Notes under the pieces: generated by a model
The model's input: only the letters and a program-made list of their open reading frames with translations
Databases searched by the model: none
Told to the model about the DNA's origin: nothing
Translations under genes and position numbers: made by a program
In this document: positions 1 to 9,600 of the stretch, piece by piece
Layout: each line of letters starts with the position of its first letter
Position numbering within the stretch: the stretch's first letter is position 1
Source: Ruminococcus sp. AF41-9
Lineage (GTDB): Bacteria > Bacillota > Clostridia > Lachnospirales > Lachnospiraceae
Direction: 5' to 3'
Assembly (NCBI RefSeq): GCF_003477525.1
Contig: NZ_QUDO01000019.1
Coordinates: 9,800-73,799, forward strand
Length of the DNA: 64,000 nucleotides

Positions 1-356
1 ATCTGCAAAGCCAGTTCCACATTCTCCAGTGCCGTAAGATTCGGCACCAGATTATAAAACTGAAATACAAATCCGATATCATTTCTCCGGTACCCGGTAA
101 GCTGCCTGCTGTTATACCCTGCGATATTTTTCCCATCTACCCAGACTTCACCGCTGCTCGCCTGATCCATGCCGCCCAGAATATTCAGCACAGTCGTCTT
201 ACCGGCACCACTCGGCCCTACAATCACCACAAACTCCCCGCTGGCGATCTCAAAGCTGATCTCATCTACCGCAACGATCTTCACTTCCTTCGTTCCGTAT
301 ATCTTCGAAACCTTATCCAGTTTCACATATGCATCTCTTTTTTCACCCATTCGCAT
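1..356 (-). CDS. ABC transporter ATP-binding protein, LolD/MacB type (3' end outside window)
   Basis: The first 118 residues of an ABC ATPase run off the left edge. A Walker A motif (GPSGAGKTT) is seen at about residues 47-55 and the Q-loop (FVFQFYNLVPNLTALENV) at about 97-114. The insertion between them and the NLTALENVELA signature are typical of the LolD/MacB/FtsE-like exporter ATPases, which pair with a large FtsX-type permease. The partner is presumably just outside the window on the same strand. Two in-frame ATGs, at 356 and 350, follow an AGGGG ribosome site; the second has better spacing, so the true start may be 350. The substrate cannot be told from this fragment. Confidence 0.85.
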   Translation of the reverse strand, partial: MRMGEKRDAYVKLDKVSKIYGTKEVKIVAVDEISFEIASGEFVVIVGPSGAGKTTVLNILGGMDQASSGEVWVDGKNIAGYNSRQLTGYRRNDIGFVFQFYNLVPNLTALENVELALQ

Positions 357-454
357 TACCCCTGTCCGTTCTTTTCTTATACACCACTGTCCTGTAACAG
401 CAGCGCAGCCGTTCTGCTGGATAAACAATAACTTTTTCTCACTTCTCTCCCCAG

Positions 455-492
455 TAAAGCGGACATTCGCAATCCGCTTCGCTACTTGCTCA
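455..492 (+). repeat. Dispersed hairpin repeat, copy 1
   Basis: A short palindrome (AGCGGA ... TCCGCT) is followed by the conserved tail CGCTACTTGCTCATGA. Related copies occur at 1953, 2678, 6574 (inverted) and, more weakly, 39617. Each lies between genes. This copy sits between the ABC ATPase start and the acyltransferase stop. Confidence 0.6.
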
Positions 493-512
493 TGAACGCA
501 GTCGCTTCGCGA

Positions 513-603
513 TATGTCAGTGGGAGCTTTCAACTCCCACTGACATAAGCATCCCCCTCCCCCGCAGCTTAGTGCTCCGCGCACTTGAAGCGGGGGAATG
601 CTT
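513..603. repeat. Two-hairpin intergenic structure
   Basis: A perfect 14-bp inverted repeat (513-526 with 534-547, 7-nt loop, core GTCAGTGGGAG) is followed at once by a second, GC-rich imperfect hairpin whose arms are AAGCAT/ATGCTT and CCCCCGC/GCGGGGG (548-603). No T-run follows, so it is not an ordinary intrinsic terminator. It lies between the ABC ATPase and the acyltransferase gene and is probably a repeat element or a structured RNA; function unknown. Confidence 0.55.
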
Positions 604-666
604 ATCTGCGTTCAACCAACGCTCTGCCCGATTCATCCGACAATCCGTCTGCACTGTCTCATCCAT

Positions 667-1820
667 TTACCCGATCCATCCAATAATCCTGTTCAGGAAA
701 CGGTCAAAATGCAAAACTTTCTTCAGTTTCTCAATCAGTATGGAAGCCACCAGAGAATCTGCCAGAAGCACCAGTACGATCAAAGCCGGATATCCGAACG
801 AATATGTAAAATCATTCAGCCAGTTCGTACGGATAAAGTTATGGATCAGGAAAATCCCGGCAGAATATACTCCCAGAAAATGAAACAGCTTTCCGATCAA
901 CGGCAACGCAAAAATAAACTCACACCCGATCACCGCTGTCAGAACCGGTATCACCGCATCCCACAAAGGATACAGGGGTCCTTTCAACTTTCCCTGTCTC
1001 AGAACCATCAGCACCAGAAACGCCGCACACTCCAGCACCAGTTCATCATCTTATTTAATCCTTCAGACTCCACAAATCTGAATTCCACACATCTCGTAAT
1101 AAAATTGGTATACGCACACACCATTCCCACACCGATGCACAGAAAATAATGCCAGATATCCTTATTGGAAAAAGAAACATTAAAGTTCACAAGAAACATA
1201 AAAGCCAGAAACATAAATGCCCCCATCCTCTTAAGCATCCAGTACAACATCGGCAAAATCAATATCAGAAAAATAGCCAGACCATAATACCAGAATGTCC
1301 CTTTCAGAGACGGCGTCCCAAAGAACTTCGCGATTCCAAACATATCCATCAGAAAATATTCCAGATTTCCAGGGAATCCTGTTCCATAACATTCACTGAG
1401 AAGCCCGGGCTGAAGAACCCTGCACACAAGCACAATCCCCAGAAAAACAAAGATAAAATTCCCCAGCAGCTTCACAAGCCTTGTGCAGACCACCTGCCTG
1501 GATGCCTCCCAGTAAGGAAGCTCTGACTTCCGTTCCAAAGACATCAGCTTTTTCGTAAGACCATACGCACTCACCAGTACAAAAAGCGAAACACAAATCT
1601 TACCAAAATTAGCATAATAGTTCAGAGTCTCTTCTGAAAACAGCAGTTTCAGCGTATGCCCTTCATAACGATCCGGCCGCAGGAAACAATGATGAAACAA
1701 AAGCAGCACAATCGCAATCCCCTTCAGACAATTGGAATTCCATACATTAAAAATATCCCCGCTGCCACTTCGCGTCTCTCCTGCGCCCTTCTCACGTTCT
1801 TTCACACCGGAAAAAAACAT
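667..1820 (-). pseudogene. Acyltransferase-3 family membrane protein, one frameshift
   Basis: This encodes a polytopic membrane protein of the acyltransferase-3 (OafA/NodX-like) family, which O-acylates surface sugars or lipids. The early FHHCFLRP segment carries the family histidine, and about ten hydrophobic segments follow. The start at 1820 was chosen because GGAAGGAGAA lies just upstream; a longer upstream reading has no ribosome site. The reading frame breaks near 1050: the first part ends GLNKMMNW..., while the neighbouring frame continues as DELVLECAAFLVLMVL to the stop at 667. Restoring one A in AATAAGATG rejoins them to about 384 residues. This may be a sequence error rather than a dead gene. 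No neighbour indicates the acylated substrate. Confidence 0.75.
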
Positions 1821-1952
1821 AAAATATTCTCCTTCCACAAAATTTATTCTACAGCAACTCCAGAAAATACTACCGTATTTCATGAAATTGTTGCTATTTG
1901 CATCATCTGCAATACTTTCTTATTATAGCATATCCCACTTAAGCCGCCAACC

Positions 1953-1998
1953 GTCAAGTGGATATTCGCAATCCGCTTTGCTACTTGATTGGGTTAAA
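1953..1998 (+). repeat. Dispersed hairpin repeat, copy 2
   Basis: Same family as the copies at 455 and 2678: GTCAAGTGGAT, a short loop, ATCCGCTT, then GCTACTTGATTGGGTTAA. It overlaps the 3' end of the SASP gene, and its last bases supply the SASP stop codon (TTA on this strand at 1994-1996). Confidence 0.6.
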
Positions 1999-2191
1999 AT
2001 CCCTGCTTCTCCCTCCTTCGCTTCGTCATCAGCCCCCCGATCCTGCCCGTTTCCTTCGCAGACAGACTCTTCCAGCCCTCATTTAACACCTGATCCAACA
2101 GCCCCATCTCCTCAGCAATCTCATATTTCATTCTCTCCTCCGGCAGCAACTCTCCCGCAAGATAAGCCTTTACTTCCTTCTCTTTATTCAA
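1994..2191 (-). CDS. Small acid-soluble spore protein, alpha/beta type
   Basis: A 65-residue protein matching the DNA-coating alpha/beta SASP family of endospores, which protects spore DNA from UV and heat. Seen directly: MKYEIAEEMGLLDQ (the family's first helix, usually KxEIAxELG) and GRIGGLMTKRRRE (the conserved second helix, xxGxIGGxMTKR). The TTG start at 2191 gives normal SASP length; it is preceded by AAAGGAG at 11 nt. A longer upstream reading (to 2332) adds 47 residues without family resemblance. The ribosome site is inside a strong hairpin (see 2191-2231). Expected regulation is by the forespore sigma factor SigG, but I did not identify its promoter. Confidence 0.8.
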   Translation of the reverse strand: MNKEKEVKAYLAGELLPEERMKYEIAEEMGLLDQVLNEGWKSLSAKETGRIGGLMTKRRREKQGF

Positions 2192-2231
2192 AACAGCCCA
2201 CACTCCTTTTTTTCTGGAGTATGGGCTGTTT
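2191..2231 (-). promoter_or_regulatory. Hairpin enclosing the SASP ribosome binding site
   Basis: The leader of the SASP transcript can form a 16-bp stem (arms 2216-2231 and 2191-2206) with one G-U pair and a 9-nt A-rich loop. The 3' arm contains the GGAG ribosome site, and the TTG start begins at the last base of the stem. Such a structure should hide the start from ribosomes unless opened. It lacks a T-run, so it is not a terminator. Confidence 0.55.
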
Positions 2232-2465
2232 CTGAAATTTTTATACAATATAACACACATCTTCTTTCCCGGAATAATAACTACGCTAACAATAATGTGA
2301 CAATCATATATGCCAGATCCCTGCGCTGCCAAAGAAAATAAAAATCACAACTATTCTGAATTTCTCAATACAACTCTGCATATCATTCTATAGCAATTCC
2401 AGAAAATAATAACAGGAAACAATTTCGGCGTAAAGCCGAAGAATCATATTCTTCTGATAACTTTT

Positions 2466-2651
2466 TTATCCTCTCGGAATAATAATTGCAGCAATAATAT
2501 ACGCCCAGATTCCCGCTCCACCAAAGCAGGTAAGAATTACCCACGCCAGACGCACAAGTGTCGGGTCAATATCAAAATATTCTGCAATTCCTCCACATAC
2601 ACCGCAAAGCATACTGTTTTCTGATGATTTGTATAAACGTTTGTTACTCAT
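2466..2651 (-). CDS. PspC domain small membrane protein
   Basis: A 61-residue protein made almost wholly of one PspC domain: LYKSSENSMLCGVCGGIAEYFDIDPTLVRL-type start, followed by a single hydrophobic segment (about residues 34-58) ending IIPRG. PspC proteins are inner-membrane sensors or partners in envelope stress; stand-alone short versions are common in Clostridia next to PadR/DUF4097 genes, as here. It lies downstream of the padR-DUF1700-DUF4097 genes on the same strand, separated by a hairpin repeat (2678-2726), so it may be cotranscribed. A ribosome site (GGAGGG) precedes the ATG. Confidence 0.9.
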   Translation of the reverse strand: MSNKRLYKSSENSMLCGVCGGIAEYFDIDPTLVRLAWVILTCFGGAGIWAYIIAAIIIPRG

Positions 2652-2677
2652 AGTTCATCCCTCCTGATTTTTATATT

Positions 2678-2726
2678 GTCAAGCGGATAAAATCATCCGC
2701 TTCGCTACTTGCTTGATTTGGTTAAG
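2678..2726 (+). repeat. Dispersed hairpin repeat, copy 3
   Basis: The cleanest copy of the family: GTCAAGCGGAT, a 6-nt loop, ATCCGCTTCGCTACTTGC, then TTGATTTGGTTAAG. The 8-bp stem is AAGCGGAT/ATCCGCTT. It separates the DUF4097 and pspC genes inside an apparent operon, so it could trim or tune transcription between them. Confidence 0.65.
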
Positions 2727-2729
2727 ATG

Positions 2730-3650
2730 TCAGTTTCTATGTTCTTTTCCTGAAAAACTCACAGACACATTTCCCATGCCACATTCCAGTTCCAGCTTCC
2801 TGTCTGCACCAGTGTTAGAAATATGATCCTCTCTGCCAAGTCCACTGTAAGAATCAGAACCTACATCCAGATTTCCAACTCCGCACTCCAGATCATAATT
2901 ATAATCCTCCTGCACACCGGTCATGGTCAGATCCAGTTCGCCTAAACCACATTCCCCATCTGTTTCTTTCGCACTCAAATCAGCAAAAGTCATACTTCCG
3001 GTTCCAATCTGTAAATCCGCTTTCTTTGCAGTCACTGAACCATTGCTCTCAAATTCACCGGCTCCCACTTCTACATCCAGCTCTTCGGTCTGAATATCAC
3101 AGTTAATATAAACAGTTCCCGCACCCATTTCTATATCCAGCTTCTTAAATTTCACATCTTTCGGATAAGAAACACAGACCTTTCGCGCTTTAGAAGTCCT
3201 CTTCGTACTTCTGATCTTAAGTACATCCTCACTCTCCTTCACAGTCACATCATTTCCTGTATCATTATAAACTTTAACAGAAAAACTATCCCCTTCTTCC
3301 AGTTCCAGCTCATCATATTTAAGTTCGATATCCAATTCCACAGGCTGATGTTCAAGCTGATACACCGCACCATCAGCAGAGCTTTCACTCTTCACCTTCA
3401 TAAATTCAGCATTAGTCTGCCCATCCACGCTGTTTACAGCATCCATATCCTCAATGTCTTCTGATGCATCATCCTCCATCGTTCCAGGTTCAACCACATC
3501 CTTTTCTGTCCAAAGTATCTTGCTGATACTTTCAAACCCGTTCAGTTCCGACATACTGGCACCCATCACGCCGCCGGCGATCGTCAGCCCAATTCCTGCT
3601 GCCCCAAAGATTCCCGCAGCAATCAACATCCCTTTGGTAAATTTCTTCAT
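2730..3650 (-). CDS. DUF4097 family beta-strand repeat protein
   Basis: A 306-residue protein with one N-terminal membrane segment (about residues 7-30, rich in Gly/Ala) and a long extracytoplasmic part. The C-terminal 180 residues are a chain of short beta-strand repeats (LDIEMGAGTVYIN, LDVEVGAGEFES, LQIGTGSMTF, LDLTMTGV, LECGVGNLDVG, LELECGMGNVSVSF), the hallmark of the DUF4097 putative adhesin fold. Residues 40-130 are acidic and low in predicted structure. Its start overlaps the stop of the DUF1700 gene, and the PadR-DUF1700-DUF4097 order is a recurring Firmicutes operon linked to envelope homeostasis. Precise function is unknown for the family. Confidence 0.85.
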   Translation of the reverse strand: MKKFTKGMLIAAGIFGAAGIGLTIAGGVMGASMSELNGFESISKILWTEKDVVEPGTMEDDASEDIEDMDAVNSVDGQTNAEFMKVKSESSADGAVYQLEHQPVELDIELKYDELELEEGDSFSVKVYNDTGNDVTVKESEDVLKIRSTKRTSKARKVCVSYPKDVKFKKLDIEMGAGTVYINCDIQTEELDVEVGAGEFESNGSVTAKKADLQIGTGSMTFADLSAKETDGECGLGELDLTMTGVQEDYNYDLECGVGNLDVGSDSYSGLGREDHISNTGADRKLELECGMGNVSVSFSGKEHRN

Positions 3651-4351
3651 CAGACCTCCCCTTTCTTCCTGTAGAGCAGCTTATTTCCAAAATCAGTAAT
3701 CTTCCGGAACCACTTCGGCACCAGAACTTTAGCCGTCTTCACCGTTGCCAGAACCATAAGAATCCCCAGAGCAATCATCAGGAATCCAATCCCCACAGCA
3801 AAAACTCCGGCGCCAATCACAGAAGAAGAAAAAACACCGATTCCCACTGCAACAGCTCCAATTCCCCCAATCAGCAACCCTGCACTTCCTATCCCAAGAG
3901 CCGCAACCAATACAAACGGCAACAACACAATCGTCAACACGATCTGCACAGCCACCCCAAGCATACCTTTAATAAACGGAGAAATAAAAACCAGCAAAAT
4001 CACTGCAAGGATCAAAACTGCCTGATTCCCTTTCCTGAAAAAGGAACCTTTCTTCTCAAATCCATACTTCTCAGGCATCTGCCCCGGTTCCTTTGTCCAC
4101 GGATCTTCATATCCATGCTCCGTATACTCTCCATACTCACTCTGCTCTGCTGGCCCCTTCAGATCAGCCTTAATAATCGCAGCAACCTTCTCCGGACTGC
4201 CAAGCTCCCGAAGCACCGAAGCCTCATTCTCAGGTCCGGCATCATCAAAATAATTCTCATAAAACTCAAGGGCTTCCCGTCTCTCCGTCTCCGGAATATC
4301 AGCAAGCAAATTCTCCAGTTCTCTCATAAACTGTGCCCTGTCCATCGTCAT
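3650..4351 (-). CDS. DUF1700 family membrane protein
   Basis: A 233-residue protein. The first 70 residues form the DUF1700 helical domain (MRELENLLADIPETERREALEF..., then LGSPEKVAAIIKADL), which resembles an alpha-helical anti-sigma/HAAS-type cytoplasmic module. Residues 105-215 hold four or more hydrophobic segments rich in Gly and Val. The ATG overlaps the padR stop as ATGA, and the gene ends where DUF4097 begins, so the three are translationally coupled. It is a likely partner of the DUF4097 protein and is probably controlled by PadR. Confidence 0.85.
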   Translation of the reverse strand: MTMDRAQFMRELENLLADIPETERREALEFYENYFDDAGPENEASVLRELGSPEKVAAIIKADLKGPAEQSEYGEYTEHGYEDPWTKEPGQMPEKYGFEKKGSFFRKGNQAVLILAVILLVFISPFIKGMLGVAVQIVLTIVLLPFVLVAALGIGSAGLLIGGIGAVAVGIGVFSSSVIGAGVFAVGIGFLMIALGILMVLATVKTAKVLVPKWFRKITDFGNKLLYRKKGEV

Positions 4352-4665
4352 ATTCCTCCCTCAAACATCCCACTGATGTTGGATGCATAAATTTTCCACT
4401 CAGCCTTATAAAGCTCAAGCTGCGCAGCACCTCTGTCCGTCAGCTTATAATAACGCCGGTTACGTCCTGCATAAGCCATATCATAAACCTCCAGACAATC
4501 ATCCTTCTGCAGTCTCCTCAGCACCGGATACAAAGTAGACTCCGAAACATCAAGAACCCCACGCACATCCTGCGTGATCTTATATCCGTAAGTCCCCTCC
4601 TTCTCCTTGGAAACAACCGCCAGAACAACCGCATCCAGAAGCGCAGCACCTGTATTAAAAACCAT
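4348..4665 (-). CDS. PadR family transcriptional regulator
   Basis: A 105-residue winged-helix repressor of the PadR family. Visible signature: LLDAVVLAVVSKEKEGTYGYKI, then ESTLYPVLRRLQKDDCLEV and RRYYKLTDRG, which are the PadR recognition helix and wing. The start at 4665 follows AAGGGAG at 7 nt; a longer reading to 4686 has no ribosome site. It is the first gene of the operon, and palindromes over its promoter (4792-4844) suggest autorepression. PadR proteins of this short class often respond to envelope-acting or phenolic compounds; the ligand here is not known. Confidence 0.9.
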   Translation of the reverse strand: MVFNTGAALLDAVVLAVVSKEKEGTYGYKITQDVRGVLDVSESTLYPVLRRLQKDDCLEVYDMAYAGRNRRYYKLTDRGAAQLELYKAEWKIYASNISGMFEGGI

Positions 4666-4791
4666 ATGCACACTCCCTTGTCTCAATTATACTCTGTACA
4701 GATACAACTCTCTCAGAAACGCATCCATTATTCGCTCCATTCACGGCAGCAAAACACAACCATTTCTTCCCTTCTGCATACTATACAGTTC

Positions 4792-4844
4792 AACAATATT
4801 GTTTTGTTTACTATATTATATGACGTATAATATCATTTTGTCAA
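4792..4844 (-). promoter_or_regulatory. Promoter and candidate PadR operators of the padR operon
   Basis: On the minus strand a perfect -35 TTGACA (4839-4844) and -10 TATAAT (4815-4820) are separated by 18 bp. The -10 lies in an inverted repeat (ATATTATA/TATAATAT, 4813-4833), and a 12-bp perfect palindrome (AACAATATTGTT, 4792-4803) sits near the expected start of transcription. Both are good positions for a repressor to block polymerase. Confidence 0.6.
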
Positions 4845-5019
4845 TACTATTTAGTAAAAATCAATTATCCATTATAATGACTCTGAAACAACATAACTGT
4901 TCAGACCCTCACAGTTACAAGTCAAAATCCATTGAAAATCGCCTGGAGCGATAGAATTTTAACTTATATTTTCCCGGGCGTCCCTCACCAAAAAACTAAC
5001 AGAAAAGGAACATATAATC

Positions 5020-6421
5020 ATGAACGAAACCACAACCCAGCTTCACCCATCCTTCCTCACCCGCATGCAGCACCTCCTCGGCCCCGAATACCCGGCCTTC
5101 CTCGCCAGCTTCGACGCCCCCCGCACCTACGGCCTCCGCCTGAACACCTCCAAAATCACCAGCGAAGCCTTCGAAAAACTCGCCCCATTTTCCATCACCC
5201 CCATCCCCTGGGTCAAAAACGCCTACTTCTACAGCGAGGATATCCGCCCCTCCAGATGCCCCTACTACCAGTCCGGCCTCTACTACCTCCAGGAACCAAG
5301 CGCCATGACCCCCGCATCCCGCATCCCCATTGAACCCGGCGACAAAGTCCTCGACCTCTGCGCAGCCCCAGGCGGAAAAGCCACTGCAGCCGGTGCCGCC
5401 CTTAAAGGCGAAGGCCTCCTGGTAGCCAACGACATCAGCACCTCCCGCGCCAGAGCCCTCCTGCGCAACCTGGAACTATTCGGCATCCCAAACATCTTCG
5501 TAACCAACGAAACACCCGCCAAACTCACCAAAGCATTCCCGGAATTCTTCGACAAAATCATCCTCGATGCCCCATGCTCCGGTGAAGGAATGTTCCGAAA
5601 AGAAGAAGCCCTTGCTAAAGACTGGACCCCTGAGAAATCCCAGGAACTCGCCTCCATCCAGAAAGAACTCGCACTCCAGGCAGCCGACATGCTCCGTCCC
5701 GGCGGCTCATGCTCTACTCCACCTGCACCTTCGCCCCAATCGAAGACGAAGAAACCGTCTCCTGCCTCCTCGAAAACCGCCCGGACATGGAACTCATCGA
5801 AATGGAAGACTACGAAGGCTTCTCCCACGGTATCCCGGAATGGGGAAACGGAAACCCTGAACTTACTAAATGCATCCGCATCTTCCCCCACAAAATGAAC
5901 GGCGAAGGTCACTTCCTCGCCCTTCTCCATAAAAAAGGCGAAGCATCCAGACAAACACCCGCCCCCACACAAAGCCTGATAAAAACGCCTTCCCATTAAT
6001 CGAAGACTTCTTCAAAGAAATCGGACTCAAAACCCTCGGCGGCCACCCATTCGACTGGGAACGCGTAGAAATCCGCGCAGACAAAGTCTACTACCTCCCG
6101 CCAGTCACCCACAACTGCCGCGGCCTCACCTTCCTGAGAAACGGCCTCTACCTCGGTGACCTCAAGAAAAACCGCTTCGAACCCTCCCAGCCACTCGCAC
6201 TGGCAATCCACAAAGACGAAGCAGAAGCAGTGATCTCCCTCTCCGCCTCCGACGAACGCATCACCCGCTACCTCAAAGGCGAAACCCTAAACATTGACCC
6301 ATCCGAAGCCGCCCACAAAAAAGGCTGGCACCTCCTCTGCGCAGACGGATACCCCATTGGCTTCGGCAAACTCGTAAACCAGATCCTCAAAAACAAATAT
6401 CCGGCAGGGTGGCGCGTATAA
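5020..6421 (+). CDS. 16S rRNA (cytosine-C5)-methyltransferase, RsmF/NOL1-NOP2-sun family (two frameshifts)
   Basis: A SAM-dependent rRNA m5C methyltransferase. Seen: SAM-binding LDLCAAPGGKAT (about residue 109), motif IV LDAPCSGEGMF, and the catalytic-cysteine motif YSTCTFAPIEDEE. The C-terminal part (GGHPFDWERVEIRADKVYYLP ... LRNGLYLGDLKKNRFEPS) is the RsmF-type PUA-like RNA-binding domain, so the whole protein would be about 466 residues. The frame is lost twice: near 5706, where one C is missing before CTCATG, and in the A-run at 5981-5985, where one A is missing. Restoring both gives a continuous, fully conserved protein, so sequence error is likely. The gene is unusually C-rich compared with its neighbours (strong NNC codon use). 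Confidence 0.85.
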
Positions 6422-6460
6422 TGCGCGTACCCTGCCGGATGTACATTTTTCCCTTTTTTA
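6399..6460 (+). terminator. Intrinsic terminator of the rRNA methyltransferase gene
   Basis: A very stable stem (ATCCGGCAGGGT at 6399-6410 with ACCCTGCCGGAT at 6429-6440, plus an inner CGCG pairing) is followed by a T-rich tract (6446-6459). The left arm encodes the last residues of the methyltransferase, so gene and terminator overlap. Confidence 0.85.
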
Positions 6461-6461
6461 A

Positions 6462-6618
6462 CCAAATCAAGTAAGTCCCCTGCTTCAATTGCGAAAAGCA
6501 ATAAGCAGTGGGTGGGGACTTGCTTGTATCAGGAGGCGTGCAAGCGCCTTCTGATAAACTGCGGAGCAGTTATTTGGTTATGAGCAAGTAGCGAAGCGGA
6601 TGCTTTTATCCGCTTGAC
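6462..6618. repeat. Composite hairpin repeat with inverted copy 4 of the dispersed family
   Basis: Three structures lie in a row between two convergent genes. First, a long stem AAGTAAGTCCCC/GGGGACTTGCTT (6469-6480 with 6514-6525) contains an inner stem (6481-6492 with 6498-6507). Second, TATCAGGAGGCG/CGCCTTCTGATA pairs (6527-6538 with 6545-6556). Third, 6574-6618 is the reverse complement of the repeat at 2678 (TTGGTTATGAGCAAGTAGCG, then AAGCGGAT/ATCCGCTT). No gene is seen here. Confidence 0.6.
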
Positions 6619-6680
6619 TTCTACTTCCCCTTTTACGATCTCAAAAACAAGTATCTTAACTGAACTCCCCTTCCGCCACA

Positions 6681-9600
6681 TCACAACCAGATTCCTTTTT
6701 GCAGCGCAAACGAATAAATCACCTTCTCCTTCACCTTCATCCCCGTCATCCTCTCCAACGCCTGCGCATAATCCTCAAGCTGCACCCGATACAGACTGAC
6801 CAGCTTCTCTTCCTGTCCTCTTCCAACTCTGTCCGTCTTATAGTCCACAAGAACAATCTCACCACCCTCAACAAAATAAGCATCAATAATCCCCTGCACC
6901 AGGATCGTCTCACCCCGCCAGGAATCATCAAGCAGCGCCGCACTCCTCTGGATCACAAACGGCTGCTCCCTGTAAAGCATCTTTTCCGCAGCAGCCTTTC
7001 TCATCCTCTGCCCCAGCACAGAATCCACAAACCTCTTAATATCCCTGATACGGACACACTCTGCCTCCTGCTCTGTCATCTTCTGACTCTCCAGCATTCT
7101 CTGCACCTGAACCCGGATTTCCTCTTCACTCTCCACCTCAGCATAATCCAGACATTCCATCACCCTGTGATAGGCAGTACCTCTGGCAGCCCCTTTATAC
7201 TCTTCCTTCTTCTCCGCCATAAACGCCGGAACCGGAGCTTCCTGTTCTTCTTCCACCTTCTGCTCTGCCGACACACTGATATTCTCCTCCAGCTCCCTTT
7301 CATCATGCCAGCTTCTCTTTTTCAGATCCGAAACACTGACCTTCACCGGAATCTCTCCCAGATACTCATACGGATAAACAAAAGAAAATCTCTTCTCAAT
7401 TTTCTCCTTCACCGCTTCATCGCAGACCCGTTCTGCATCCCAGCTCCTGAGCACTTCCTCCTGCATCTGATTTCCAGCCTGCAAAACCACCTCTTTTTCC
7501 GTCATCTCCCCTGCTGTGATCTTCCTGACTACAAACTCAGACACATCATCGTAAATCCCCTCCTGCCGTTTCATCAGAACACCATACTCACCCAGCAGTT
7601 CTTCCATTGCCCTGTGCCTTGCCAGCGCAGGCAGCACAAACGCCCAGTAATTTTTCGCCTTCATCCTCACTCCCAATGGCAGCAGTTCTTCCTTCTCATC
7701 CAGAAAACGGGTCAGAGAAACCATCAGTTTCTCCATTTTTCCAACTGTTCCCGTCAAAAGCAGCTTCTCCTTCGCTCTGGTCATAGCAACATAAAGCACT
7801 CGCAGTTCCTCACCCAGGCTCTCCTTCAGAAGCTCCCTCCGCACAATCTGCTTGTTCAGCGAAGAGGCAATAATCCTTTTCTCCGGGATCACCGCATCCA
7901 CACCCATCCCAAGTTCCGGATGAAGCAGAAGCCTCGCATTCATATCCTGAAAATTAAACTGTTTTCCCATTCCTGCCACAAAAACCACCGGAAACTCCAG
8001 ACCTTTACTCTTATGGATCGTCATGATCTCCACCGCCGTATTTCCGGCACCTGCCAGATTCACCTCACCATAATCTACCTCATACGCCTGAAGCTGTTCA
8101 ATATAACGGACAAAATTAAACAGCCCTCTGTAACTGGTTTTCTCATAATCCATCGCCTTTTCCACAAGCATGGACAGATTCGCATAACGCTGCTCCCCTC
8201 CCGGAAGCGCCCTCGCATAATTTCCATATCCCGTTTCCTTAAGTACAAACAAAATCAGCTCATGAACCGGCGTATAGGCAGCCATCTCTCTCACCCGTTC
8301 CAGCAGATTCAGAAAACCTCTCAGCTTTCTCAGTTTCTCATCTTCTCTGGTACCACATCCCACCGGGACCTCTCCTGTATCCGACAGATCCCCGTTTTCT
8401 GCAAAAATGCCTTCCTGCTCTCTGACATACTCCACAACACTCTCATACAGCATCCCCTTCGGATATTGAATCCTCAGCTCTGCCAGCTCCTGCGAACTGC
8501 ATCCCACGATTGGAGAACGCAGCACTCCCATCAGCGGAATATCCTGCAGCGGGTTATCACACACCTTCAGATAATTTAACACCGTCACAATCTCCAGCGC
8601 AGAAAAATACCCTGTCCTGGATGTACAATAAACAGGAATCCCCTGAGACGCCAGCACCTCACGGAAGGTTTCCGCCCATCCATAAGCAGTACGAAGCAAA
8701 ATCACGATATCCCCGTATTCCACAGATCTGTATTCCTTCGTCTCCTTATCGACGATTTTCTCCTTCCCCACCATTTCCTGAATCCGCTGTGCGATCGCCA
8801 GTGCCTCCAGTTCCTGTGCATTCTGGTTTTCCAGCTCCTTCTTACTCATTCTTCCGGACGCACTCTCCACCTCTCTCTGCTCATTCCAGGCTTCCTGCGC
8901 ATCTGCCAGTTCCTCTCCGTCCTTCTCGATCAGAAGCACCTCCGTTTTCACAAACTCCTGCGATTCCCCCTCCGGAAAAACAGCTCCCGGATAAAGAGCC
9001 GCATCCCTGTCATAACAGATTCCCCCAAGGTCCTCTCCCATGATCTGCCGGAAAATAAAATTGACACTCTCCAACACCTGCGCCCTGCTTCGGAAATTTT
9101 TGTGAAGGTCAATCCTCTGTTCCTCACCTTCTTCTGTCGAATAGCTTTTATACTTTTCCATAAAAAGCTCCGGTCTCGCCAGGCGGAAACGTAGATACTC
9201 TGCTTGACATCCCCTACCATAAAGATATTTTTCCGCTGATTGATCCACCCGGATACTCCGGTAGTAAGAAGCTCCTGCACATAGTTACTGTCCTGGTATT
9301 CATCCACCAGCACCTCATCATATCTGGCCGAAAGTTCCCTGGCAGCCTGTGACATATGAAGTTCTTCTCCCTCTTTCGTCATAAGAATCTGCAGGGCAAA
9401 ATGCTCCATATCCGTAAAATCCAGAATATTTTTCTCCCTTTTCGCATCTCCGAACTGTTCTTTAAATCGTATAGTAAGTTCCACCAGCATCTCCACCGGC
9501 GCTTTCGTATACTGCAGAATTTCCAGAATCTCTTCCTCCGTACCCTGGAAATACCGCTGTCCCAACTCCTTCAGAATCCCCTTCTCTTCCTCTCTGAGTT

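Noticed and set aside
6699-8579. Very long open reading (626 codons) on the strand opposite addA
   Set aside because: It is antisense to a conserved helicase, rich in Leu, His, Arg and Ile with no family, and has no ribosome site. Composition of the addA codons explains its openness.
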